Shown: piece after piece, positions 10,291-19,477 of the stretch
How the letters are laid out: the number at the start of each line of letters is the position of its first letter
How positions within the stretch are numbered: position 1 is the stretch's first letter
Source of the DNA: Rosistilla oblonga
GTDB taxonomy: Bacteria > Planctomycetota > Planctomycetia > Pirellulales > Pirellulaceae
Length of the DNA: 64,000 nt
NCBI RefSeq assembly: GCF_007751715.1
Contig: NZ_CP036292.1
Span: forward strand, 2,728,001 to 2,792,000
Direction of reading: 5' to 3'
The notes under the pieces: model-generated
What the model was told of the DNA's origin: nothing
Seen by the model: the letters and a program-made list of their open reading frames with translations, nothing else
Databases searched by the model: none
Made by a program: the position numbers and the translations under genes

Positions 10291-10393
10291 CGGGAGCCGG
10301 GTGCACTCTTGTCGACCCTTTATCCCAAGAAGTATCGAGTTGGCGGAAACTGACAAATCGACGGTGGTTTTCCGTCCCCGCATCTGGGGTTCG

Positions 10394-11272
10394 TCAGTTC
10401 ACTGCTAGGCTGCGCAGGGTGTTTAGATTGTTAGTGTCCAAGTCCTCGCCTGTTTCGGGATCGGTTCCCTTGGGAGTCTCCAGATACATCGGACAGACGT
10501 TAAACACCGGGTCGGCGAGCACGCGGCGGAAGCCATCCAGAGTGATCATTCCTTGGCCGATATGGTCGTGCCGATCGACTCGCGATCCGCAACCTTTTTT
10601 GCTGTCGTTGATATGCACCGCTCGGATCGCTCCGTCCGGCAATTCGCTGTCGATCTCGGCGCTCATCGCTGCATATCCAGCATCGGTCGTGAGATCGTAA
10701 CCGGCCGCAAAAGCATGGCAGGTGTCAAAACAGACACCAAGGTTTTCTGTGTTGTCGATGCCGCGGAACATCGTGCCCAAGTGAGAGATCGCGTGCCCCA
10801 AACAGGACCCTTGGCCGGCGGTGTTTTCTAGCAGCAACCGGCAGTGCTGAGGTTGCACGCGTTCGATGATTTCACGGACCGCGATGACGATCTTCTCCAG
10901 ACCCTCCGCCTCGCTGCTGTCGGTGAAAGCCCCAGGATGGACGACCAATCCCTCCAACTGCAACTGCTCGGCTCGCTGCCATTCGACGACCAATGCTTCG
11001 ATCGATTTACGAAACAGTTCGTCGTTGGGGGAAGCCATGTTGATCAGGTACGAAGCGTGCGCGATCGGAGCACCGATCGAATATTCCGCCAACGCCGCCC
11101 GCCAGGCTTCGATCGTCGCTTCGGTCAGCGGCTTGGCAGCCCATTGGTTGTTGTTCTTGGTGAAGATTTGCACGACATCGCAGGTCGCATCGTGGGCTCG
11201 CTGGACAGCTTTTTCCAGTCCACCGGCGATCGACATGTGAGCGCCTAGACGCAGCGAGGAGGCTTTGGGCAT
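10394..11272 (-). CDS. nfo: Deoxyribonuclease IV (AP endonuclease, Nfo family)
   Basis: This 292-residue protein cleaves DNA 5' to abasic sites in base-excision repair and has the family's usual length of ~280-300 residues. Recognisable family blocks are the N-terminal LGAHMSIAGG, VVHPGAF, LLLENTAGQG, NLGVCFDTCHAFAAGYDL and the His-rich HINDSKKGCGSRVDRHDHIG, which carry the His/Glu/Asp ligands of the trinuclear zinc site. The start is ATG 11272; a TTG three codons upstream also opens the frame but is less likely. It is a single gene with a strong terminator downstream. Confidence 0.93.
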   Translation of the reverse strand: MPKASSLRLGAHMSIAGGLEKAVQRAHDATCDVVQIFTKNNNQWAAKPLTEATIEAWRAALAEYSIGAPIAHASYLINMASPNDELFRKSIEALVVEWQRAEQLQLEGLVVHPGAFTDSSEAEGLEKIVIAVREIIERVQPQHCRLLLENTAGQGSCLGHAISHLGTMFRGIDNTENLGVCFDTCHAFAAGYDLTTDAGYAAMSAEIDSELPDGAIRAVHINDSKKGCGSRVDRHDHIGQGMITLDGFRRVLADPVFNVCPMYLETPKGTDPETGEDLDTNNLNTLRSLAVN

Positions 11273-11374
11273 CGATTGCAATTTGGCTTGAGATTGAGAG
11301 GGAACAGATCCTGAGTCCCAGTCGCCAGCGCGGCGGACGACTGGGCAGAGATGCGTGTCGGTTGCGACCGGCGT

Positions 11375-11968
11375 CTAACCGATACCTGCGGAATTAAAGT
11401 AGTCGGGTTCGTTGCCCGGTTTCCATTTGATGTTGCAACCGATGCTCGGCTTCTGCGGCTCGGGAACCGCGGCGCTCGACAGGACGGCGTCCATCGCATC
11501 GCGAAGATCGCTGCCCGACAAGGGGATATCGTTCTTCGGACGACTGTCGTCCAACTGGCCACGGTAGGCCAACTTTAGCTCCCCATCGAAGAGGAAGAAA
11601 TCGGGAGTGCAGGCGGCTCGGTACGCCTTGGCTGCCGCTTGGTCGGCATCGTACAAGTAGGGGAAGTCGTACCCCTGTGCCGCCTTCTCTTCGATCATTT
11701 TTTCAGGCGAATCGTCGGGGTAGTTTTCGACATCGTTGCTGCTGATCCCGACCGTCGCAATTCCTTTGGCTGCATATTCAGCCGTCAAGCGAGCGAGCTC
11801 GGGAGCGACGTGTTTTACGTAAGGGCAGTGATTGCAGAGGAAGATCACCAACAAACCTCGCGAGTTGGTGAAATCGCTGGGCGAAACCAAGTTGCCATCG
11901 GTATCGGGCAGCGAAAACGAAGGGGCTGGAGTTCCCAGCGGCAACATCGTGCTTGCGGTGCGGACCAT
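11375..11968 (-). CDS. AhpC/TSA-type redoxin (thioredoxin family)
   Basis: The 197-residue thioredoxin-fold protein carries C45 and C48 in FLCNHCPYVKHVAPEL, followed by VGISSNDVENYPDDSPE, typical of cytosolic peroxiredoxin-like redoxins. The CxxC pair makes a thiol-disulfide or peroxide-reducing role likely. No signal peptide is visible. The gene is divergent from the cyclase gene at 12176. An inverted repeat CCCAGTCG/CGACTGGG (11317-11324/11338-11345) lies just downstream but lacks a T run. Confidence 0.85.
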   Translation of the reverse strand: MVRTASTMLPLGTPAPSFSLPDTDGNLVSPSDFTNSRGLLVIFLCNHCPYVKHVAPELARLTAEYAAKGIATVGISSNDVENYPDDSPEKMIEEKAAQGYDFPYLYDADQAAAKAYRAACTPDFFLFDGELKLAYRGQLDDSRPKNDIPLSGSDLRDAMDAVLSSAAVPEPQKPSIGCNIKWKPGNEPDYFNSAGIG

Positions 11969-12175
11969 CGCGTTAAATTCCTGTCGACTCGGGTGAATAG
12001 GGGGACCGTTGCTTGTCGCCCCTGGTTATCACCCACCCGTTAAATGCAATCAAGTGCCTTGCCGGGGCAGCGCAGCATTGCGCGTTGTTTTGGCGTACAA
12101 TGGTCCCATGGCCAATCACCATCGGCCAGCTCCCCGTTTGCGATCCTATCCCACCCGCGCCGCACCTCTTCTGCC

Positions 12176-13333
12176 ATGCTGATGAAGTCTTCGGATTCGA
12201 TTGATATCTCTTTCTCGTTGCCATTGGTGCAGCGTTTGCGTTTCACCGCCGACGTCTTCGGCGATGATGCCCAAGTGCTGATCGACCTGATGGAGCCATC
12301 GGGAGACAGCCCCGCGCGAGCTCAAGTTTGGCTGGACCAACAGGTCGCCGATGCCAATCCGGGGATCGACCAGCGGATCGCAGCGACCTTGCAAGGAGCC
12401 GCGGATCATGTCTTGCTGACGCAGCCGCCGCAGACTTTGGTCGGAGGCGAAGCTTGCAAAAACGATCCGGCGATCATCGACAACCTGCTGCGTAACTTCA
12501 ACGACCACGATCTCGATCGCCGCAGTTATGTGATCGTCATCGGTGGCGGTGCGGTCCTGGATACCGTGGGGTATGCGGCGTCGATCGCCCACCGCGGGAT
12601 CCGCTTGATCCGCATCCCAACGACCACGCTTGCGCAAGCCGATTCGGGAGTTGGGGTCAAGAACGCGGTAAATTGGTTTGGCAAAAAGAACTGGAAGGGA
12701 ACGTTTAACGTTCCGTGGGGCGTGATCAACGACGCCAAGATCTTGGAAACGCTGCCCGATCGCGATTTCCGCTGCGGGTTCAGCGAAGTGGTCAAGGTTT
12801 CGCTGCTGAAGCAAACCGAAGCGTTTGAGCAGGTTTGCCGCGACGCGGAGAAGATTTGCCAGCGTGAACCGCAAGCCGCTGGAGATGCGATTCGCGCCAG
12901 CGTGCAGATGCATTTGGATCACATCACGCGGGGCGGAGATCCGTTTGAAACCCGTGAGGCGCGGCCGTTGGACTTTGGCCATTGGTCGGCTCATCGACTC
13001 GAATCGCTCACCAACTACGAACTGCGTCATGGCGAAGCGGTCTCGATCGGCCTTGCTATCGATTGCCTGTATTCCGCCCGCGTCCTGGGGCTGCCACAAG
13101 CCGATTGCGATCGGATCCTGGATTGTCTGCAGCGGTTGGGCTTGCCGATCCATCACGCCGCACTGGCCGATACCGAGCCGCTGCTGCAGGGCTTGGAAGA
13201 GTTCCGCCAGCACTTGGGCGGACGGTTGACGATCACGCTGATCGACGCCATCGGCAGCCCTGTCGACGTCCACGAGATCGATCACGCTGCGATGCGCGAA
13301 GCGATCGACGCGACCGCCACTTACGCTCGCTAG
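12176..13333 (+). CDS. 3-dehydroquinate synthase-like sugar-phosphate cyclase
   Basis: The 385-residue protein belongs to the dehydroquinate synthase fold. It has the NAD-binding VIGGGAVLDTVGYAAS, the SEVVKVSLL glutamate, and two metal His motifs, DFGHWSAHRLE and RHGEAVSIG. The segment between them (VKNAVNWFGKKNWKGTFNVP) differs from classical AroB and resembles, from memory, EboD-type members of the family. It could therefore make dehydroquinate or a different cyclitol precursor. The start is placed at ATG 12176; the frame is open for 44 codons upstream, but that part is low-complexity and overlaps the divergent promoter region. No shikimate or ebo genes are nearby. Confidence 0.75.
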   Translation: MLMKSSDSIDISFSLPLVQRLRFTADVFGDDAQVLIDLMEPSGDSPARAQVWLDQQVADANPGIDQRIAATLQGAADHVLLTQPPQTLVGGEACKNDPAIIDNLLRNFNDHDLDRRSYVIVIGGGAVLDTVGYAASIAHRGIRLIRIPTTTLAQADSGVGVKNAVNWFGKKNWKGTFNVPWGVINDAKILETLPDRDFRCGFSEVVKVSLLKQTEAFEQVCRDAEKICQREPQAAGDAIRASVQMHLDHITRGGDPFETREARPLDFGHWSAHRLESLTNYELRHGEAVSIGLAIDCLYSARVLGLPQADCDRILDCLQRLGLPIHHAALADTEPLLQGLEEFRQHLGGRLTITLIDAIGSPVDVHEIDHAAMREAIDATATYAR

Positions 13334-13706
13334 GTCACTCGCTGGCATTTGGCTGACACTTCTTTTTCGCATGCGGTCCCGGCATGCGCAGCTAGCACGT
13401 CTGAACCTTAATCCCTGTCCAAAGTAGGTGTTTAGGAAATGGCGGATCGCACGCTCACCGCCGTCGATCCGGGGTTTTTGGGAGTGCTAGCAGGTGGGCA
13501 TTGCGAGGTTTTGACGATTTTGACGCTAGTGCGGTCATTCTCGTTGGATTTTTGTCTCGATCCCAACCGATACTACCCGCACAACCAGAACTTTTGCGTT
13601 ATACGACGGCGCATCAGCATGGGGCGTCAAATTGGGAACAGCAGCTGATATTGCTGCCGTGCGGATTAAAAAGCACCGCGTGCAAACATCACAAGTGGAC
13701 AGAGAC
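13334..13706 (+). other. Intergenic leader before the outer-membrane protein gene
   Basis: This 373-nt gap holds no convincing gene. A short inverted repeat CGCATGC/GCATGCG (13368-13374/13382-13388) follows the cyclase gene but is preceded, not followed, by T residues. Two TTGACG-like hexamers near 13509-13525 could be -35 elements, which is weak evidence. Confidence 0.3.
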
Positions 13707-14915
13707 ATGCCAGTACGTAAACTCGCCGCTTTCTTGGTCGCCGTTATTGCAACGGTGGCCGGAGGACATCAGGTCGGAGCTCAGGAGCAGCCACCTGGCA
13801 CGTGGGGGGAACCCGACGGGATCTTGGAATTCGATACCGACTTTCGTTGGTTCGAAACGGCGTATAACGCAGACATCGAGGAATTAAGTCCTAAGCATCG
13901 GGCCAACCACGGTTGGTACGCGACGTTTGATCGGGCTTACATGATGGTCAACCGTTCGGAGACCGAAGCGTCTTATACTCAAGGCGACTACGGTTGGGGT
14001 AACCGCCTCGACTTCGGTTATATGGGTGACGATGATCGCGGATGGGCGATGACTTATTGGAGCCTGACGGGCCCCAACGTCTTCGACATCGACGTCGAAT
14101 ATCGGGCCAACGTGATCAACACCGAGGACCCGCAGCTTCCAAGTGCGGAAACGCCTGAAGTGTTCGACGAATATGGCCAGCTGTTGCCACGTCGCGATCG
14201 GGATAACCACGAGTATCTCGAGCGGATCTATGAGGTCAAAGACAGCTTAAACGTGATCGAGATGAAGGGCTTCGAGCTGAACCGAACCTGGCGTCTGGAA
14301 TCGTATCGCAAGGGCGGACTGCTGGAACCAATGATTGGTTTGAAGTATGTCAAGATCCGCGACCATACCGAAAACGACACGTACAATGTTCAACCGGGAC
14401 TGGCACAACAAGCCGACGGGACGTTTGCAGAATTGATCCAAGAGTCGTTCAACGAACAGATCGATCTCAACGAAAACGAAATGTACGGTGGGCAGTTCGG
14501 TTTCCGATACATCAAGTTCTACAATCGGTTCACTAACTCGTTGGATCTGCGAGCCTTTGCGATGCAAAACTTCCAGAACAACGCCTATATCAATCGTACC
14601 ACCGACACCTACTATGACATCGCTTTGCAGGGAGAGATCGACGGCGAGATCGCCTTTGACGACTCGCGGCACGATACCGTCTACGCTCACGGCAGCGAGT
14701 TTGTGTTCGGCTTTGATGTGCGAGCTGAATCGTCTCTGCAACTGACGCGAGACATCAACTTGCGAGCGGGTGTGCAAGTCATCGACTTCGCTCAAGGTAT
14801 CCTGCGGGGCCAGGTTCGTAATCCCAACGGAACCAGCTTGGTCGGATCGACGGCTGTCAACGATCAGAACGTATGGCTGGTCGGATACACCTTCGGTCTG
14901 ACGATCAACCGCTAG
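13707..14915 (+). CDS. Putative outer-membrane beta-barrel protein
   Basis: The start is placed at ATG 13707 because it opens a typical signal peptide (KLAAFLVAVIATVAGGHQVGAQ); the frame runs 25 codons further upstream without a leader. The mature ~375 residues show alternating, aromatic-rich strands (WFETAYNA, LDFGYMGDDDRGWAMTYWSL, GGQFGFRYIKFYNRF) and end in a strand VWLVGYTFGLTI, as porin-like barrels do. I do not recognise a specific family; similar uncharacterised proteins occur in planctomycetes. It is monocistronic with a strong terminator immediately downstream. Substrate and function are unknown. Confidence 0.65.
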   Translation: MPVRKLAAFLVAVIATVAGGHQVGAQEQPPGTWGEPDGILEFDTDFRWFETAYNADIEELSPKHRANHGWYATFDRAYMMVNRSETEASYTQGDYGWGNRLDFGYMGDDDRGWAMTYWSLTGPNVFDIDVEYRANVINTEDPQLPSAETPEVFDEYGQLLPRRDRDNHEYLERIYEVKDSLNVIEMKGFELNRTWRLESYRKGGLLEPMIGLKYVKIRDHTENDTYNVQPGLAQQADGTFAELIQESFNEQIDLNENEMYGGQFGFRYIKFYNRFTNSLDLRAFAMQNFQNNAYINRTTDTYYDIALQGEIDGEIAFDDSRHDTVYAHGSEFVFGFDVRAESSLQLTRDINLRAGVQVIDFAQGILRGQVRNPNGTSLVGSTAVNDQNVWLVGYTFGLTINR

Positions 14916-14948
14916 TTCGATCTTCGAAATCGAACCTATGAAACGCTT

Positions 14949-14993
14949 CAGGGCGTCTACCATCGACCGATGGTAGACGCCCTGATTTCGTTT
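14949..14993 (+). terminator. Strong hairpin terminator after the outer-membrane protein gene
   Basis: Arms 14949-14965 and 14968-14984 are perfectly complementary over 17 bp (core GGGCGTCTACCATCG), followed by ATTTCGTTT. It lies 33 nt after the stop codon. Confidence 0.75.
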
Positions 14994-15067
14994 GCTGATG
15001 AACCGCTCGGCTGACAAACCGTGTGGTTGTCAGTCGATAGCGGAAGAGCGTTTTAATGAGGTGTCAG

Positions 15068-15250
15068 TTATTTGCTGCTGGCAGCCAAGGCTCGCAATTC
15101 ATCCAACTCTTGCGACAAGCGATGTCGCAAGGGACTCTCTGGACGCAGTTCGTCCAGCATTTCTTCAACCCGATCAAAGGTCGCTTCGTTCTGTTCGCCG
15201 TCGCTTAAAATTCGACGGACGCTTGCTTCAACGGACGACTCAGATAACAA
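15068..15250 (-). CDS. Small hypothetical protein
   Basis: This acidic, helical protein of about 60 residues (SVRRILSDGEQNEATFDRVEEMLDELR) has no signal peptide or membrane segment. A GGGAGG lies 6 nt upstream of a TTG at 15250; a GTG one codon earlier (15253) would be too close to that ribosome site. The Shine-Dalgarno match and the heptad-like Leu spacing support a real gene. I do not recognise the family. It lies in the same direction as, and about 200 nt downstream of, the ketoacyl synthase-like gene. Confidence 0.5.
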   Translation of the reverse strand: MLSESSVEASVRRILSDGEQNEATFDRVEEMLDELRPESPLRHRLSQELDELRALAASSK

Positions 15251-15447
15251 CACACACCTCCCACAAAATAATTATTACGCCGACGCTCACACACGCAAAG
15301 AGCAACAGCGTGCCAGCGATCAGATCGATGGGCACGTGCTGGCGAGAACAAAACCATTTTATGCCAGCGAGGTTTTGCGCCAAGGCGAATAATCGCGCAT
15401 TAGAACTTTGGCCGCCCGATTCTTCGATCGCGACGCCTCTGAAAACC

Positions 15448-16710
15448 CTAATCTTTCCGCAGTACAACGGCGATCGCGTTGCCCGTGGCGCTGTGGTTCG
15501 ATTGAACTGCCAGGGTCGCATCGGTCGGCCGAGCGGTCGCCGCCAGGTCGATTCCGTATTGAGGTTCTTTCAAGTCTGCATTGACTGTAGGCGGAACAAC
15601 GCCATGCTTCAGCGCCAAAGCAGCGGTGCACATCTCCATCACACCACATCCGGCTCCCGTGTGACCGGTCGCCCCTTTGGGAGCTGTCACGATCGCGTTG
15701 GGCACGATCGAGCCATGGACTTGGGCATCGATCTTGTCGAGCATCGGATCACCCATCGCATGGCTGATGGCGATCCCAATTTCTTCTGGCGTCGCGCCGG
15801 CCCGTTCGATCGCGTACTGGATTGCTTGCGTGAGCGCCGCCGCCGAACCACGCTCGCCCGGTGCGGGGGCACCATAATTGCAGGAGTATCCCGCGACTGT
15901 GGCGATCACGTTGGCGCCGCGCCGCTCGGCATGCTCGCGAGATTCCAGGATCACCGCCGCCGCACCCTCGCCGCCGATTAGACCATCTCGCTCCGAAGCG
16001 AACGGGCGGGAGCTCGACTCTAGCGGATCGCGACGCGAGCCGTAGGGAACGCTTCCTTGGTACAACAGGCGAGTGAGGCTGACTCGCGTTCCGGTCGAAC
16101 AGGTGACGACGACATCGGCAGCGCCGCGTTGGATCACGCTGATCGATTCGGCGACCGCCGATAATCCCGACGTATCGCCCATTACAATTGTGTTATTGGG
16201 CCCCAGTGCACCGATCGCGATTCCGTAATGGCAAGCGGCCATGTTCGGCAGATACTTCAGCATCCACAGCGGAAAGATCTCTTTCATCGCCGATTGGCCC
16301 CACAGTTCCGGTTGGAACCGTCCGTCGGGACTGCTGCGAGCGACGGTTGGTTGAATCTCTTCGGGTTCGCCGTAAAGCATCTCTGAACCAAAGACGGTGC
16401 CGATTCGTTCTTTGGGAGTTCCGGCGGCGTCGAACCCGCTCTGCTGCGTTGCCATCACGCAAGCGGAGAAGGCTGTTTGCAGCTCGCGACTCATCACCTT
16501 CAGCGTTTTCCGCGGCCGCACGTAAGCCTTGGGATCGAAATCGTTTAACTGCCCCCCGTAGGTATAAGGCAGCATCTCGGGGGTGACATGCGTCAGCTCG
16601 CGAATCCCACTACGCCCCTCGACTAGACTCGACCAAAATCGATCGACTCCCGTTCCGATCGGCGAGACAACTCCGATTCCAGTGATAACAACGTCTTTGC
16701 GAAGAACCAT
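15448..16710 (-). CDS. Beta-ketoacyl-ACP synthase homologue lacking the catalytic Cys
   Basis: The 420-residue thiolase-fold protein has FabB/FabF length. It starts at ATG 16710 with VVITGIGVVSPIG; the frame extends 14 codons further. The nucleophile-elbow region reads GPNNTIVMGDTSGLS. A gap-free alignment with FabB places Asp179 where the active-site Cys belongs. Both His (H317 in ISHAMGD, H350 in KGATGH) and the Lys (K345) are kept. Such Cys-less paralogues act as chain-length-factor partners or decarboxylases, usually with Gln rather than Asp. A role in lipid or polyketide chain building is inferred. The desaturase gene upstream is on the same strand (about 220 nt away). Confidence 0.8.
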   Translation of the reverse strand: MVLRKDVVITGIGVVSPIGTGVDRFWSSLVEGRSGIRELTHVTPEMLPYTYGGQLNDFDPKAYVRPRKTLKVMSRELQTAFSACVMATQQSGFDAAGTPKERIGTVFGSEMLYGEPEEIQPTVARSSPDGRFQPELWGQSAMKEIFPLWMLKYLPNMAACHYGIAIGALGPNNTIVMGDTSGLSAVAESISVIQRGAADVVVTCSTGTRVSLTRLLYQGSVPYGSRRDPLESSSRPFASERDGLIGGEGAAAVILESREHAERRGANVIATVAGYSCNYGAPAPGERGSAAALTQAIQYAIERAGATPEEIGIAISHAMGDPMLDKIDAQVHGSIVPNAIVTAPKGATGHTGAGCGVMEMCTAALALKHGVVPPTVNADLKEPQYGIDLAATARPTDATLAVQSNHSATGNAIAVVLRKD

Positions 16711-16930
16711 CAGTGTTACGTGCGTAGGATTCGGCGTGGATGCGGACAGCAATAGCGGCTTGTTTGCGACGACAGCTCAGTTGTCAAAGCTCATCCATTC
16801 CTCATCGGACGCATCAAGCTGCTCCAACGCCGCTGCCCTAGTATGACCTTTGCTGGCGCATGGTGGCAAGCCGTTGAAGCCTTGGGGCAGCCATTGCCGC
16901 GTGAATTTATTCAATCTTTGGGGGATTAAA

Positions 16931-17968
16931 TCACTTTATCGCATCGCTCGACTGGCGATCCGCCCCCGCGGTTGCCACGTTGCCCCGGCGTCGCTGGTGC
17001 ATTGGCGGAACGATATTAGTCGCCAGCCCACAGATTCCGAACAGTTGGATCACGTAATAGTTGGGGTCCAGTTCCCACCAGCGATGCTGGACCGATGCCG
17101 AGGATTGATCGGCGTGGTGGTTGTTGTGCCACCCCTCGCCTCCGGTGATCAGCGAGACGAACCAGTTGTTGCGGCTGTCATCGCTGGTCGCATAATTTCG
17201 ATATCCAAACATGTGCGACAGCGAATTAACGCTCCACGTGATGTGCCAAACCCAAACGGTTCGAACAAGAACCCCCCAGACGAACAGGCTAGCCGTCAAC
17301 TGCAACGCTTGCATGTTCGCTCCGTAGATGCCGACCGAGATCGCATACGAGATCGCGAAATACAAGATCGCGTGTCCTATATAGAAGACCGTCATCGGGT
17401 AGGGGATCTTCTCCATCCACATGTAATAACGATCGCTGAGGATGTCGCGAGCGTATTTCTGATAGAGCGAGAAGTTTTGTGTGCTCTTGTTTCGGTAGAC
17501 CAGCCAATTCACGTGGGCCCACAGGAAATTGACCAGTGGGCTGTGCATGTCCTCGCGATGATCGCTGTGCTGATGGTGGATCCGGTGCCAAGCGACCCAG
17601 CGAGCTGGCGTCTCTTGAGCGCTGCACAAAGCGAAGGTCACCAGCGTCCGCTCGAACCACTTGGGCGTCTTAAAACTGCGATGAGTCAACAGGCGGTGGT
17701 AGCAGATCGGAATCCCCAGTTGGCCGAAGATCACCGTCCCGGCGGCGAATGCGAACACGCCAGCCCAGGAAAAGAACCACGGCAGGAATGCCAGCAGAGC
17801 TGCCAAATGGATCACCAGGAACGAGATCGAGTAGCCCCATTGAATGTCTTTCAAGTCGACTCCGCTTGGATGTTCCAAGCGCAACTCGCTCTCCAGGCTG
17901 GGCGTATCGGGAGACTCGAGAGCTTCGTCGGCGGAGGGCGCGTCGGTCAGGGCTGGGGAACTGCTCAT
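16931..17968 (-). CDS. Membrane acyl-CoA (delta-9 type) fatty acid desaturase
   Basis: The 345-residue protein has the three histidine boxes of the di-iron acyl-CoA desaturases: HRLLTH (91-96), HRIHH (128-132) and HNNHH (281-285, in GGEGWHNNHHADQ). Four hydrophobic segments flank them (for example FLVIHLAALLAFLPWFF and MTVFYIGHAILYFAISYAI). It should introduce a cis double bond into acyl chains using O2 and electrons from a ferredoxin- or cytochrome-type donor, acting at the inner membrane. The N-terminal ~30 residues are Ser/Asp/Glu-rich and probably not part of the fold. It is transcribed towards the ketoacyl synthase-like gene and divergently from the 3-hydroxyacyl-CoA dehydrogenase. Confidence 0.9.
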   Translation of the reverse strand: MSSSPALTDAPSADEALESPDTPSLESELRLEHPSGVDLKDIQWGYSISFLVIHLAALLAFLPWFFSWAGVFAFAAGTVIFGQLGIPICYHRLLTHRSFKTPKWFERTLVTFALCSAQETPARWVAWHRIHHQHSDHREDMHSPLVNFLWAHVNWLVYRNKSTQNFSLYQKYARDILSDRYYMWMEKIPYPMTVFYIGHAILYFAISYAISVGIYGANMQALQLTASLFVWGVLVRTVWVWHITWSVNSLSHMFGYRNYATSDDSRNNWFVSLITGGEGWHNNHHADQSSASVQHRWWELDPNYYVIQLFGICGLATNIVPPMHQRRRGNVATAGADRQSSDAIK

Positions 17969-18079
17969 CGATAGCCTTGTGGTGGGCGAGTAGGAGAATC
18001 TAGCGATTGCGTCTAACCTATACAGTACGCGTAATCACAGACCAACACCATTGGCCGATAGAGACCCCGCAAGAGGTGC

Positions 18080-19363
18080 ATGGCCCGCGATGGAGCATCG
18101 ATTTTCTTGAACGCCCCAACTCATTGGAATATTTCGCTGATCGGAGCCGGAATCGTCGGCCGCGCGATCGCCTGGGATCACCTTCGCTGCAAGATTCCGA
18201 TCCGCTTGATCGATTCGAATCCGCAGCAGCTTGCCGCAACCGTCGAGTCTCTGCTCGCCGAAACTGGCGGAACCAAGACGGATCCGATCCGCTGGGGCGA
18301 CGAGGCCTGGGCGACGGAGTTGGTCCCCGCCGGTGCGATGGCACCGCAGCCGACGGATCAGGCGATTGTGATCGAGTCGATCGTCGAGCGACGCGAACCG
18401 AAGCAACGCGTCCTGGCGACCGCCGAACAACTCTCTGCCGCCGATACCATCCTCGCCACCAACACGTCGACAATCCCGCTTGCCGACGTAACCCAACAGG
18501 TGCAGCAACGCGGCCGCTGTTGCGGTCTGCACTTCTTCATGCCAGTCGACCAACGGCCGCTGATCGAAATCATCACGACCGAAGCGACGACCGACGCCAC
18601 GGTTGCGATCGCCAAACGTTATGCGGCTGCATTGAACAAGCAGCATCTGATCGTCCGCGACGCGCCGGGCTTTGTCGTGAATCGGATGCTGGTTCCCTAT
18701 CTCAACGAATCGGTCCAGTTGTTGTGTAGCGGGACCTCGCCGCTGCAGTTGGAACGCGTCGCGATCGATTGCGGGATGCCGATGTCGCCGCTGGAACTGA
18801 TGGACTGGATCGGAATGGAGACCGGTTTTCATGCCGGCCGCGCGATCTGGCAAGCCTTTCCGAGTCGGATCGAGCCGTCGCCGCTGACCCCGGCAATGGT
18901 CAAAGCTAAGTTGATCGGCCGCGCTGGCGGCGAAGGCTTTTATAGTTATCACGACGGCAGTCGGTCGGGCGATCTCGGCCCGACCGCGCAGACTTTGGTC
19001 CAGCGTTACACTCGCGATGAGGTCTCGCTATCGGATTGGCAGGTCGCCGCACGGTTGTTTTTTCCGATGCTGATCGAAGCCGCTTGTATCTTGTTGCAAA
19101 ACGTCGTTGGCGATCTCCAGTCGATCGAGCGGGCGATGGGGGGCGGGCTTGGGTTCCGCGATCCCGATGGTTTTCTCGCTCGCTTCGATCGCATCGGCCC
19201 CGAACAATGTCTCGCGGAACTGAATCATCTCGCAACTCTTGGGCGTCGCTTCGCCTCGCCTCCGGAACTGCTCGCCTCGCTGGAGTCCGCAGGTTCGGTC
19301 AGCGATGCGTTTGGGATGCTTTGCGGCGCAGACGCCGGTTCGTCGCCAAACGATTCGAAATAA
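18080..19363 (+). CDS. 3-hydroxyacyl-CoA dehydrogenase family protein
   Basis: The 427-residue protein has an N-terminal Rossmann motif (LIGAGIVGRA, 22-27 being GAGIVG), then ILATNTSTIPLADV, GLHFFMPVDQRPLIEII and APGFVVNRMLVPYLNES. These are the standard blocks of the NAD-binding domain with its catalytic His, followed by a 3HCDH C-terminal domain. It should oxidise 3-hydroxyacyl-CoA to 3-ketoacyl-CoA in beta-oxidation or a related route. It lacks the hydratase half of FadB fusions. Its neighbours (desaturase and ketoacyl synthase homologue, divergent) suggest lipid metabolism. Confidence 0.85.
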   Translation: MARDGASIFLNAPTHWNISLIGAGIVGRAIAWDHLRCKIPIRLIDSNPQQLAATVESLLAETGGTKTDPIRWGDEAWATELVPAGAMAPQPTDQAIVIESIVERREPKQRVLATAEQLSAADTILATNTSTIPLADVTQQVQQRGRCCGLHFFMPVDQRPLIEIITTEATTDATVAIAKRYAAALNKQHLIVRDAPGFVVNRMLVPYLNESVQLLCSGTSPLQLERVAIDCGMPMSPLELMDWIGMETGFHAGRAIWQAFPSRIEPSPLTPAMVKAKLIGRAGGEGFYSYHDGSRSGDLGPTAQTLVQRYTRDEVSLSDWQVAARLFFPMLIEAACILLQNVVGDLQSIERAMGGGLGFRDPDGFLARFDRIGPEQCLAELNHLATLGRRFASPPELLASLESAGSVSDAFGMLCGADAGSSPNDSK

Positions 19364-19477
19364 CGAACCGCATCCGGCGGAGCTCGTCTGCCTGGCTGTG
19401 CTGTATGGCGTGTCGTCGCTTTGCCGCGATCACGCCCGAACCGATCTCCTAACATTCTCTATCTGGAAACCCCAACG

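Noticed and set aside
11317-11345. Terminator for the redoxin gene
   Set aside because: The 8-bp inverted repeat has no T run on the relevant strand, so it is noted only in the gene entry.
15240-15521. Possible small membrane protein (hydrophobic end GTLLLFACVSVGVIIIL) upstream of the 60-residue gene
   Set aside because: It overlaps the end of the ketoacyl synthase homologue, its hydrophobic run is short, and the good ribosome-binding site in its 3' part serves the next gene instead.
16850-17974. Plus-strand frame opposite the desaturase
   Set aside because: The minus strand has all three histidine boxes in order; the opposite frame shows no family features.
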